The position numbers and the translations under genes were made by a program. A stretch of 64,000 bases of DNA from contig CM066731.1 in NCBI GenBank assembly GCA_033961575.1, positions 55,829,501 through 55,893,500 of the forward strand, written 5' to 3'. The DNA is from Aselliscus stoliczkanus. Lineage: Eukaryota; Chordata; Mammalia; Chiroptera; Hipposideridae. The notes under the pieces were generated by a model. The model was not told where the DNA came from. It saw only the letters and a program-made list of their open reading frames with translations, and searched no databases. How positions within the stretch are numbered: position 1 is the stretch's first letter; the number at the start of each line of letters is the position of its first letter. Below, one piece after another: positions 1 to 10,668 of the stretch.

Positions 1-819
1 TTACCTTTAAAACATTCTTGTTTGTTTCCAAATATATTGCATACTTTTTGTGGTAAATTCTCTCAAACACATGTGAACATCAAACTTTAAAATATAAGCT
101 GTTTATAATGTCCTACTGGAGCTCATTATTTAAAGAAATAATGATGAAAATACTTATATAAATTCAAAATATTCATAACTGAATTGTACATTCAATCTTA
201 TGCCTAGGATTTCTTTAAAGAGGAGAGGGGGCATATTAATAACTGAATTGCCTCACAATGCACCCACACACATAGCCCCTGCTTTATTGATGGCAGGAGC
301 CATGAGGGTCTATCTTATGTACTGACACTTATAGACACATATCCGGAGATATCATCCTCCAAATCATAAAAAGCATAATACATTCCCTCCTCTACACTAT
401 TATTTATTAATGAAATCAGCCCATGTTGAAATATCCAATGTCTCTATTGTTTATGCCCAAACCATAACTAGCTAATAGTCTAGCAAAAGAATTATTTGAC
501 TCTGAGTTTCAACTGGCATCTCCACTCTTGAAAAACGTTTTAAATAAATTGTAGCTGTGTACTTAAAACATTAAAATATACATTCCCCATATAAAGAAGG
601 AGAAATATATCTTGATGTAATACTCTTCCCCACCACCAATTCTAAAATAATTTCCCAACACTAAATATTCTTGAAAATAAAACCAACTATTTGATGCCAT
701 TACATTTCCCATGATTATAAAATGTTCTATTTAAAAAGTAATGAACAAACCCAGATATTGTGCCTTTTGGGAGGTTACAGAGAGACTCATATATGCAACC
801 TACTTTCAAGTCAAGAAAC
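1..819. other. AT-rich single-copy DNA
   Basis: I see no exon, RNA gene or recognisable transposon here before the MITE. The sequence is AT-rich with short homopolymer runs and no long open frame beginning with ATG that resembles a known protein. Confidence 0.5.
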
Positions 820-821
820 TA

Positions 822-902
822 TTGGGTTGTTGGAAAAGTCATGACATATTTTTTCTATGTTTTTCATTGCAAAAATGCACCATGACTTTTCCGACAACCC
901 AA
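822..902. mobile_element. 81-bp mariner-derived MITE
   Basis: The element is almost a perfect hairpin: the left end TTGGGTTGTTGGAAAAGTCA pairs with the right end TGACTTTTCCGACAACCCAA around a short T/A-rich loop. It is flanked by TA on both sides (820-821 and 903-904), the target duplication of Tc1/mariner transposases. A near-identical 82-bp copy lies at 19257-19338, and the same terminal sequence ends the 1.28-kb mariner at 48354-49637, so this is a deletion derivative of that family. It has no coding capacity and would have moved using transposase supplied in trans. Confidence 0.9.
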
Positions 903-2568
903 TATAAGGCCCTGGCAATTTGTAATCCTCCTTTTTTCTGCTTAGAAAATTCTGGTTAAGGAGGAGATCCAAGATAGTGGAGTAGATAAACACTGTGCCT
1001 GCTTCCTTCTGTGAACACATTAAAATTACAACTAAATTATAGAACAATCAACCTGGAGAATCGTCTAAATTCTAACAGAAGTTTTATAACAAAGGATCTA
1101 AAGAAGAAGCCAGTCAAGACTGGTAGAAGGGGTACCGACATGAAACAGACTAGCCCCAAACCTCCATGTAGCAATTGAGAGCCGGGAAGGATATCTCAGC
1201 CACGATAGTTCCCCCCAGAGGAGCAAGGGACCCCAGCCACAAACCAGTCTCCACAGCCCAGAGTACTGATGCCGAGAAGAGGAGCCCCGCTGGGGATTCT
1301 GACCAACTGGGTGGGACAGAAGGCTGAGGGCAACCAACACATCCTCTTAATTGGCCCGTGCATAGGCTGTCTCACTTGCAGGCACACATCTTGGACTCCA
1401 GCAGGACAGTAACTCAAGGGGTGTCGGAGATATATGCAGTTGAGGTGTGTAGCTTCATAGTTAGGGTTGGAGGATAACTGCCATTTTCCCCGTGTGGTGT
1501 CTTTCTCCCATGAAGCCAGCAGGCAGGTGTCATCTACCCTGTGTTGAGCCCTCCCCCACAGGCCAAATCTGAATCTGATTGGCCAGGTGAGCTCTGCTGC
1601 TCCACCCTGCTGACTCACTGGGACCCCACACCACCCAAATTGCCCAACACTAGAGGTACTCTCTCAGTGAGCAGCCAGCCCTGCCCAAATTGTACTCTTT
1701 CTTGGAAAACTATCGGAGTCCACAGGTGCGAGGCAGGTGGTGACTGGCCTTAGTGTGCTCTGAGACTTTCCTTGAGTAGTTCCAGGCTCAGCACTAGCAC
1801 CAAACTAGAGTCTATATTAACCAAGTGACCACAACTCTTCCCACTAGTGAATCCCTGAATCCCTCCCACACCCAACTTGTGTACTACACGAGGCTTTATC
1901 AGTGGCTGAACTCTATGGGAGAGGGAGGTGGCAGGAGGCCTCGGGATGTCCTGGTATCATGTGAAGTTACCCCTGGCCTGGTGCTGGTGGTAGACCGCCT
2001 CAGTTCACCAAGTGGCCTCTCCCACATGCCTTCAGCGTTAGCACAGGCAATGAACAACTGTGGATTGCTTGTAGCTATTACCAGGTAGTCTTGCTGGTCA
2101 CAGGCAGTGACTGGCCTGGGCTTACACCTGAGCCCCTTGCAAGAGGCCCCAGAACCAATATTGATGGTTGACTCAGACCACAGCAGAGCACCACCCGATT
2201 AGTCCTACAAGTGGCACACACAAAGAGTGGTCTCAACAGGCCACTCAACAGGGGTGAATCTCACTCAGTGGGGTAAGCACCCCCCCCCCCCAGCAGCCTG
2301 TAAGCTGTGGATTTGGCCAAATACCATAGCCAATAAGCCTGAGAATCAATCCCACCTACTGACATGCCAACAGCAATCAGGGCTCAACTATAACAGGGGG
2401 GCACACACAGTCCACACAAAGGACACTCCTGGAGCAACCAGAGTAGGTGACCAGGGAGACTGTGCCAGGGCCCTACAGGACACCTACTACATAAAGCCAC
2501 CTGGCCAAGACTGGGAGACAGAGCAAGTCTACCTAATACATAGAAACAAACACACAGAGGCAGCCAAA

Positions 2569-3560
2569 ATGAGGAAACAAAGAAATACTTCCAAAATGAA
2601 AAACAAACAAACAAACAAACAGGAGAAAACTCCAGAAAAAGAACTGAACAAAATGGAGGCAAACAACCTACCAGATACAGAGTTCAAAAATGGTTATAAG
2701 GATGCTCAAGGAACTTAGTGAGAATTCCAACAAAGGGATAGCAAGCTTAAAAAAGGACACAGAAGTTAAGTGCTGGCTTGGGAAGCCAGCGGCCCCAGTT
2801 CGGTCCCATATATGAGGGCCAGTGACGCTGCCTTCAAAAAAAGGAACACAGAAATCATAAAAAAGAACCAGTCAGAAGTGAGGAATACAATAACTGAATG
2901 AAGAATGCACTAGAAGGAATCACCAGCAGACTACATGAAGCAAAGGATTGAATCAGTGATTTGGAAGACAAGGTAGCAGAAAACACCTGAGTGGAACAGC
3001 AAAAGGAAAAAAAATTTAAAATAACCAACAACAAGGATAGTTTAAGAGACCTCTGGGACAACATCAAGCATAAAAACACTTGCATGATAGGGGTACCAGA
3101 AGAGAGAAAGCAAAGGATTGAAAATCTATTTGAAGAAATAATGAGTGAAAAGTTTCCTAACCTGGTGAAGGAAATAGACATATAAGTTCAGGAAGTGCAG
3201 AGAGTCCCAAACAAGATGAACTCAAACATGCCTATACCTAGACACATTATACTTAAAATGGCAAAGGTTAAAGACAAAAAAATCCTAAAAGCAGCCAGAG
3301 GAAGGCAACTAGTAACTTATAAGGGAGCTCCCATAAGATTGTAAGCTGATTTCTCAACAGAAACTTTGCAGGCCAGAAGGGACTGGTAGAAAATATTCAA
3401 TGTGATGAAAGGCAAGGACCTACAACAGAGGTTACTCTACCCAGAAAAGCTATCATTTCCAATCAAAGGATAGATAAAGAGCTTCTTAGACAAGAAAAAG
3501 TTAAAGGAGTTCATGTCCACCAAACCTATATTACAAAGAACCTTGGAGGGACTTCTTTAA
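2569..3560 (+). pseudogene. LINE-1 ORF1 remnant
   Basis: ORF1 encodes the RNA-binding chaperone of LINE-1. Translated pieces match the intact ORF1 at 41531-42430: the start region with a KQRN-type motif, the heptad-rich coiled-coil stretch (from about 2880), the 'SLRDLWDNIKHKN' segment (about 3039-3080) and the C-terminal region with 'PRHIILKMAKVKD' (about 3236-3275). Several stops and frameshifts break the frame, and a 5'-truncated SINE interrupts it at 2766-2842. The end is the TAA at 3558. No functional protein is possible. Confidence 0.8.
2766..2842 (+). mobile_element. Short tRNA-derived SINE, 5'-truncated
   Basis: The core from GGCTTGGGAAGCCAGC to GAGGGCCAGTG, followed by an A-run, matches the SINEs at 8271 and 22639 but lacks about the first 30 bases of the head. 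Imperfect flanking repeats (AAAAGGACACAGAA against AAAAGGAACACAGAA) indicate target duplication. It splits the old LINE-1 ORF1, so it is younger than that LINE. Confidence 0.8.
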
Positions 3561-3595
3561 AATGGAAAAATAATATCAAAATGATGGATAATAAA

Positions 3596-4185
3596 ATGGC
3601 AAAAGCTACATATCTATCAGCAATTACTTTCAATGTAAATAGATTAAATGCTCAACCAAATGACACAGGAGGGCTGAATGGATAATAAAACAAGGCCCTT
3701 ACATATGCTGCCTACAAGAGACTCACTTCAGATTGAAAGACACACATGGACAGAAAGCAAAGGGATGGAATAAGATATTTTATGAAAATGGAAATTTTAA
3801 AAAAACCCAAAAAAGCTGGGGTAACAATACTTATACCAGACAAAATAGACTTTAAAAGAAAGGCTATAACAAGAGACAAAGAAGGACCCCAGGACCCAGT
3901 AATCCCACTTCCTGGTATTTATTTGAAGAAACCCAAATGCTACTTTGAGGGGACGTGTGCATCCATATGTTCACTGCAGCATTGTTTACAATGGGTAAGA
4001 TGTGGAGGCAGCCTGGGTGTCCATCTATGGAAGAATGGATAAAGAGGAAGTGGTACATATGTACAATGGAATATTGCTTAGCCATGGAAGGGAATGGGTT
4101 CTTGCCATCTGTGGAGGCACGGATGGACCTGGTGGGGTACTGTGCTGAGTTGGGTAGAAGAAAGAGAAAGACAGCTGCAATGTGA
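3596..4185 (+). pseudogene. LINE-1 ORF2 remnant with large internal deletion
   Basis: The first part (3596-3884) corresponds to the start of the ORF2 endonuclease, including the conserved QETH-like segment near 3715-3725. At about 3885 the sequence jumps to the ORF2 C-terminus, with the 'PVIPLPGIY' segment (full-length copies have PAIPLLGIY) and the 'EEWIKRKWYICTMEYCLAMEG' region. The rest of the endonuclease and the whole reverse transcriptase are absent. The junction runs from a GACAAAGAAGG segment into a CCCAGTAATCCCACT segment. Stops are also present. Confidence 0.8.
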
Positions 4186-4249
4186 TTTCACTTATATGTA
4201 GAATCTAAAGAACAAAATAAACAAACAAAACTAAAACAAACTCATACAG

Positions 4250-4960
4250 AAAACATATTGTTGGTTGCCAGATGGAAGGGGATTGGGGATGAGTGTAAAG
4301 GGGAAGGGATTAAGAAGCACAAATTGGTTGTTACAGAGTAGTCAAGGGATGTAGGGAACAGCATAAAAAATATAGTCAATAGTATTGTAATAAGTATGTA
4401 TAGTGTCAGATGTGTATTAGATTTATTGGGGTGATAGTTGGTAGGGCAGTTGGGGGGGCAGGGTGAAAAAAGTGAAGGGATAGAGAAGTACAAATTGGTG
4501 GCTACAAAATAATCAAGGGGATGTAATGTAATACATGGGGAATATAGTCAACAATTTGGTAATAACAATACATCGTGCCAGGTGGGAACTAGACAAGTCA
4601 GGGGAATCATTTCTTAAATTATACAAATGTCTAACCACTATGCTATATGCCTGAAATTAATATAAAATAATATTTAATGCCTACTCTAATTGAAAACATT
4701 TTAAAAATGGGGGAAAAGGTGAAGGGGAATAAGAGGTCTAAATTTCCAGGTATAAGACAAATAAGTCATGGGGATGTAATGTACAGCATGGGGAATATAG
4801 TCAATAATATTGTGTTAGCATAGTATGGTGTCAGATGGTTGCTGGACTTATCATGGCGATCACTTTTTTAGGTATATAAATGTTGAATAACTATGGTGTA
4901 CCCCCTGAAACTAATATAATGCTGTGTATTAGCTATATTTTAATAAAAATCTTAAAAAAA
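4250..4960 (+). repeat. LINE-1 3'UTR with three tandem-like units
   Basis: A unit containing a GGGGAATATAGTCAA-type marker followed by a 'GTGTCAGATG'-type segment occurs three times, with markers at about 4371, 4543 and 4796. Spacing is uneven (about 170 and 250 bases) and copies are diverged. The full-length LINE-1 at 40-47 kb has a less obviously repeated 3'UTR; the ORF2-less copy at 54.85 kb has two units. Confidence 0.7.
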
Positions 4961-4975
4961 AAGAAAATTCTGGTT

Positions 4976-4978
4976 ACA

Positions 4979-5023
<45 letters not shown>
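4976..5023. repeat. (CA)n microsatellite
   Basis: An almost pure CA dinucleotide run with one CATA interruption near its start directly follows the 3' target duplication of the LINE-1. Confidence 0.95.
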
Positions 5024-5025
<2 letters not shown>

Positions 5026-6940
5026 CTTATGTACTGTTCATTCCCAAACTTGAATGAATAACACGCATTTTCAATAACACATATGTTGAGCTGTGGTTGA
5101 AGAAATATTTGAGACTTGTTCTATTCAAAAACGAATATAGAAAATAAAATTTGGAAATTGAAGAGATTTCTCAAGCACACTTGTGTTTCTCCTTCCGCTG
5201 GAACCACTTCTCCTGTTCACCCCACTGTGGGACGTGGATACAAATATCCCCAGGCATTCATTTTCTGCCAGGACATTCTTGTGGTTTAAATATGCACATA
5301 AGCAATTTGTTTTATGCCTTCCAGTAAGAAATGGAACCAAACGCTCACACTAGGAAGGGATTACACACGTGTCACTGTGCACGAAATTCTCCACTCTGTC
5401 CTCCCTCCTGCTTTTATGAACGATGCTGTGCTTTGCGGGGGGTGGGGGGAAGAGCAGCTCCAGAGGTACATGCTATTCAGGGGTGGGGGTGGAGGCAGTT
5501 CAGCAACCATAGGAGATGAGTCATATAAATAGCTGAAATATTATTTAAACATTCTACATCAGCATCCATAGCTTCTAAAGAGTTTCAAAAGGTCTAAATT
5601 GACAAACGTTTATGAAGGTTGTATCCTTTACTAAAAAGTATAAATTTCCTCATTTATCAACACAAACTCAACTGTTAAAGAATAGAGTTTAGAGAACTGA
5701 AGTTGGCTTAGTGACCACAGCAGAAAATGACTTACCAGTTCTCCCTAAAGCTCTGAAATAAAAACAGAAGAAGCCAAATGGACATCCACCTCATCCTATT
5801 TTAACTTCTGTCCATTGTCAAAGGATACAGACTGCCAGAAAAGCTGGGACCCCACTGGCACATGCATCCAACATATATACGAAGAGACACCAATATAAGC
5901 ATACGCCTTGATGGCAACTGGGGTGGAGGGATGGTGGTGATTACAGGTAGAATGTGGATAGATGGCCTCCTAAGTCCTTCTCAAATCTACATGCAGTTGA
6001 CTTGTTTCTGCTCAACAGTGACTCCCAAGCATCTGAGATACAATGGGCATAGAAAGGAATACATTTAATGAAATGGTAATGGCACAAGAACTGCCTTTCA
6101 CTTCAATGCAGCTTGAGGAGCTAACGGGCCTGCCTTTAGCCCCAGCAGTCTTGGGATGGTCAAAGCCTTGAGACTGCACAGACCCCTAGTTGTCTCCTGG
6201 TCTAACCTTTCCCTATTTGCAGACAGGGCAAGTGACTGCTGCCCTAAAGGCAGGGCCAGAACAAGCCTCCTGTCTTATTACTCAAAGGTCAGGGCACCTT
6301 CCTCACCCATGACTCCTCAGTACTGACCACACTTAGAGTTACCAGGAACATGCAAAGGGCTGTAATTTCTGATGTGCCTCAAATGAGTTTATCCAGAAGG
6401 TACAAAGTGCAGATATCTGGAGTCTATCACAAAGGATTGAATCAGTCAGCATTAACCTAATGAACTCTGTGGGCAAAACACTGTTAGGACTGACCATGGC
6501 TACAGGGAGAGAGCTGAGTGTTAAGGGCATAGGTATGCATGCGTTTGCACGCGCGTTTGGGCACTGAGCCTTTGCAGGCAGTACTTCCCTTTACCCAGAA
6601 CTGCAAGCTCAGCACCACAGCAATGCTTAGCATCACTGAGCAAGTGAGGCTAAGTTTCCGAGATGAAATTTAAATGATTCTCTACTCCATATTTAAAACA
6701 AGAATAAAAATCATTATACACTTAAAGTTATGGATGGACTGGCGGTGGGGTAAGAAAAGGCCATCAAATACACACGGAATAGGCGAACAATGAATGTAGA
6801 ATGTATATTTCAAGAGAGTTCAGGAAAACAAATGTTTAAGAAAAATGAGCAGTAATGCCCCTCCCCCCCACACACATAAGCACGCACGCACACACATGTC
6901 TATAACATGCCTGATGGTTTTCAAAGCTCACTGACTAAAT
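5026..6940. other. Single-copy DNA, no feature recognised
   Basis: I see no convincing exon or young transposon. A short (CA)-rich tract lies near 6869-6898. A segment around 6195-6260 may be a very old MIR fragment but is too diverged to call. Confidence 0.45.
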
Positions 6941-6944
6941 AACC

Positions 6945-7135
6945 TGGTCCTCCCAGGAATCCTGTGCTGAAGACAGAGAGGTGATGGTCTTCCCATTTTA
7001 AGAAGGGAAAACTGAGGTCTTAAGTGATTTGCTGCAGGCCAGATGGCTAGTAAGTAGTGACAAGATGATAGCTGGGTCTCTTCATTCCCAGACCAGTATG
7101 TTTCTTTAGTCACTCTGTGCTCAATGTGCATTGAG
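6945..7135 (-). mobile_element. MIR SINE relic
   Basis: Read on the plus strand, the segment resembles the reverse complement of the MIR core: CCCATTTTAAGAAGGGAAAACTGAGG, then AAGTGATTTGCTGCAGGCCAGATGGCTAGTAAG. MIRs are ancient tRNA-derived SINEs found across mammals. The divergence fits great age. Confidence 0.75.
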
Positions 7136-7139
7136 GCTC

Positions 7140-8258
7140 TAGAGACAAAATGACCATCAGCACTACTTCAAAAGGGCAACCAAAAAGAGGGGAAAATAAG
7201 GCAATGTGTTCAGTCTAGGATTTTACTGAGCTCTCCAGATTCTTTACCTACTGAATATTTCATGAACATGAAGACCCCCTTTAATTGCTTCATTCCTGCC
7301 CCAAATTCATAAGACAAAAATAATTTAATTTTGAACCTTTTGTAGTATGAGGTGATTAGAAAATATCATCTTCAACAAACTTCTAATTATATTCTCAGGG
7401 TCAAATATTTGAAACCTTATTTTCATTAAACTGGGACTGCCATCAACTCTGCTTTTTAATTTTTAATACAGCTTTTTTTCTATTTATCACTACCCTATAT
7501 TCTGCTCAGAAGCAAAACCTCCCAACTCCTCCCTTGGTCCTGATAAAGGAAAATAAGGGAGTTCTGTTATAGTTGCTGTTCTTCATTTATTAGTCCCAAA
7601 GGCGATGCCACCTATTCTCTGATTGGATTGTTAGAAGGGGTGGAACCACTGTGAAAACTGAGAATGCTGTTTGGTCCCTGCAGCTCAAATGTGGCCTAGG
7701 AACTACGGCCATGATGGCCTGCAGTGAGAACCGGCAAAGGAGAAGAAGTGCTCAGAAACTCTGAACAGCAATTTCACAGAGTAGTTTTATGTCTGTTGAA
7801 TATAATAATAAAAAAATTAGCTAGTATTTCAAGTGCTTTTTATTTCACTTTTCTAGTCATTTATTTTTATTGTATTTTACAGAAGTATTGATCCACAACA
7901 AATTGGAAAAGGAATAAAAGAATTGGTCCATTGCCACAGATAGTTTGAGAAGCACTGCACTGGGCAACTCCAGCAAACCTCTGAGTCAGCTTTTATTTGG
8001 GAGGGATATAACAGTTTCCTAGGATATCAAAGATATCTATATCTCAATGAGAGAACAAAAGTGAAGTATAAGTATGTATCTGTAATAACAACCTACATTG
8101 TCAATTATTCATCGTATTGTGGTTCTCTGGCCAACTTTTGCATACATGGGTAATGAGAGGCAAACAATCCAGAAATGAGTCAAAACAAATGTCAATAATG
8201 TGTCAGGTAAGATATTAAGCAAAACCCAAGAGACCCTATTGGAAACAGGAAATTTAAA
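7140..8258. other. Single-copy DNA; possible hAT relic at its end
   Basis: There are no recognisable exons. AGTTTGAGAAGCACTGCACTGG near 7943-7965 resembles the end of MER5/Charlie-type hAT transposons, so part of about 7560-7965 may be an old hAT element. That assignment is weak. Confidence 0.35.
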
Positions 8259-8270
8259 ACATTTGAACTC

Positions 8271-8393
8271 GTGGGCTGGCCAAGTGGCACGGTGGTTAAG
8301 CACTGGCTTGGGAAGCCAGCGGCCCCGGTTCGGGTCCCACATATGAGGGCCAGTGACACTGCCCTCAAAACAAAAACAAAAATAAAATGAAAC
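8271..8393 (+). mobile_element. Short tRNA-derived bat SINE
   Basis: The element opens with GGGCTGGCCAAGTGGCACGG, which is tRNA-like with an A-box region. It contains a B-box-like GGTTCGGGTCC, ends after GCCAGTGACACTGCCCTC, and has an A-rich tail. A 12-bp target duplication, ACATTTGAACTC, flanks it (8259-8270 and 8394-8405). It is the short architecture: tRNA-like head plus tail, without the long body seen at 31-34 kb. Confidence 0.92.
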
Positions 8394-8405
8394 ACATTTG
8401 AACTC

Positions 8406-9715
8406 TTCAGTTATACTACTGATTGAAACCAGCCACACTGAGAAAAGAATGGCTGTCCCTACACTTCCTCTGCTTTTTGGTAGCTGAGGTGAAATGAGCA
8501 GGTGTTTTCGGTTCAGTTCCTCATTTATAAACTGGCTCTGCGAAAATACACACACAAAACCACTTGTTTGGCGGTCTCAGAAGAGGGGCTGAGGACTGAC
8601 CGGACATGAGACACAATTACCCTCTCACCCTAGAAGGAAGTCCCTGCAGGTTAGGGGTGATGTATATCAGCAGGTCAGGATGAAAAAAGCCAGCACAGCT
8701 GCTGCCTATGTGGGGAGAAGCTGAGGGAGAAAGAGCCGATTTTTATCTCCGGATGACTTCTTTCACCAGCGTTAAACTGATTTAAGAAAATTAGTGATCA
8801 GGTTATCATTAATACATGTTCTAGAATCCCTCATGTACTTTCAGATTGCTAAATCTCTGTCATTTTGAGGAGGCATTTTAAGTTATCACCTTTTGAAAGT
8901 TGTACTTTTTTTTTTTTTAAGAAAATAAAACGCGATGGAAAACTCCTTTTTTGGGGAGTGGGGATAATGCACCCAGTGGAATTGAGTTTGATTACCATGA
9001 TATTTTTTATGCATATAGTTTCATGGGCAGACAATGGATGTGTTATCAACACTTTAACACAGCCTGTTTCCTGCTCTCATAGGTTTCTTGGGCATTCGTG
9101 ATAATACAGACTCCCTCTAGTGGCTAAAGGAATATATGTAAATTCACAGGTTTGTTAAGAAAGGGTTATCTTTTGTGATCTGATTGTTTTCAAAAGAAAA
9201 CAATTTTTTTGATGTAAAATTTCTTTTGGGGGTACTTCAAATGAGGTAGTTATAGATAAGTCAAAGAAAATGCAAAATTATCTCAGTGTATATGGTAAAT
9301 GTTATGTTAGTTATAATTTTTCTAATTGATTAGACACTAATTTATGCTTCTGAATGTTCAGAACAAAGAAGACTTATTACCAGATTTATTAATAGGATCA
9401 TGATTATTCTTTACCAATAACTAGCACTTACCATTTAGGTGACCGAATTTCCAGACAGATTATTTCCAAAGCAGGTATCAGGTCACTAAACAGAATCATT
9501 ATAGCCCGATTCCCATGATGAGGGCTTAATTTAACATAACAAACATGTACCCTTTATAGTGAAATTACCAATTCCTAAAATACTAGAACTAAAAGTTTTG
9601 GTTCAAGGAGATAATATATGTGGAAATTCTATAAACTGCAAAAAACCAAAAACAAAAACTCAAAAAAAACCCCAGAAAATTGAATATAAATTATTATTTT
9701 TGCCATCTAATCCTG
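8406..9715. other. Single-copy AT-rich DNA
   Basis: I see no exon, RNA gene or recognisable transposon in this stretch. Confidence 0.45.
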
Positions 9716-9838
9716 AGACCTTGTTTTACAGATGAAAAACAGAAATCTGGAAACCAAAGAGCTCAAATGACTTGCTCACGTCACTGAGCCAGTTAGCAGA
9801 AAAGGGAACTGGAATCCGAGTACCCTGACTCATTCTTC
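9716..9838 (-). mobile_element. MIR SINE relic
   Basis: The plus strand reads as a reverse-complement MIR: TTTTACAGATGAAAAACAGAAA, then CAAATGACTTGCTCACGTCAC. It is diverged, with no target duplication visible. Confidence 0.75.
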
Positions 9839-10554
9839 TTGGACTACATATGGCAGAGAAGAAATAGTCCCAGGTTTGTTAGCTTTCTTCCCTTAAGTTG
9901 CATCTTAACAGACTTGTGACTATAAAATATTGAGTCTCATTCCTTTAGAGATATCACATCTTTTGACATTTTAGTGATTATTTAAGCACTTTCAGAGGCA
10001 TTTGTTAACGGACAAGACAAGCTCCTTTTATGGAATGAAAATGAAAAATTAACAATTAATAACAACAATAATATATGCAGATGCCTGGTCCTAATGCTCT
10101 CCTTGTTACTATGGACTTAAGAGTTAAACTTTGAGTTTCTTCTAAATTTTGGGATTTTGTGAAAAAATGATGCCGAATTAGTAAAAGTGCTTTGGGAATT
10201 GTGGTAAATGCTCTAGAAACAAATTCTTGTTTTAATTAGCCAATGTTAAATCACACTGGAAAAAAAAAAGATTTTATCCATTGCTTTAGTTTCCTGGAAG
10301 TGAAGGTAAGTAGAGGGAAATCACTTATCCATTTGGATGATGACTGAAAACAGAAGAAAATCACTAATTCTCTCCACAAATGTTATTGAGTGACTGTGCT
10401 CATAATGACCATAATTATATTCACGTACAAATACAGTAATGGGTGTCCAATTCTTGGGGAGAACCAAACACGTTTAAATCATTGCATGACATGAAATTTG
10501 CATGACATGAACATTTCTAAGCCTCCCTTTATCAACCCATATTATAAACTCTGA

Positions 10555-10668
10555 GGAATAGGGAGTGTGTCTGTCTTGTCGTGAAAGACTCCTATCACGT
10601 CTGTGTGCCCAGCACTTAGGATAGTGCCAGGCGCAGAGCAAGCACAAGTGACGGGTTTGCTGAATTTG
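10555..10668 (+). mobile_element. L2 LINE 3'-end relic
   Basis: The segment GTCTGTCTTGTCGTG ... CCCAGCACTTAGGATAGTGCCAGGCGCAGAGCAAGCACAAG matches the typical 3' end of L2 (a 'CCCAGCGCCTAGCACAGTGCCTGGCACATAG' type). Only this terminal part is recognisable. Confidence 0.7.

Larger units (their letters stand above)
959..4961 (+). mobile_element. LINE-1, 5'-complete, most of ORF2 deleted
   Basis: A 15-bp direct repeat, AGAAAATTCTGGTTA, at 944-958 and 4962-4976 brackets the element exactly, and it ends in an A-rich tail, so it is one retrotransposition product. In order it holds a GC-richer 5'UTR opening with a CAAGATAGTGG motif (about 959-2568), a decayed ORF1 (2569-3560), the first ~290 bases of ORF2 (endonuclease start, 3596-3884), an abrupt jump to the last ~300 bases of ORF2 (3885-4185), and a 3'UTR in which a ~200-bp unit occurs three times. 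About 3.2 kb of ORF2 is missing compared with the copy at 40-47 kb. Frames carry stops throughout, so it is old. A short SINE has inserted into ORF1. Confidence 0.85.

Noticed and set aside
4976..5023. CRISPR-like or telomere-like array
   Set aside because: It is a simple CA dinucleotide microsatellite without spacers or telomere units.
8109..8555. 148-residue minus-strand open frame
   Set aside because: It runs straight through the SINE at 8271-8393 and has no family resemblance, so it is a chance frame.
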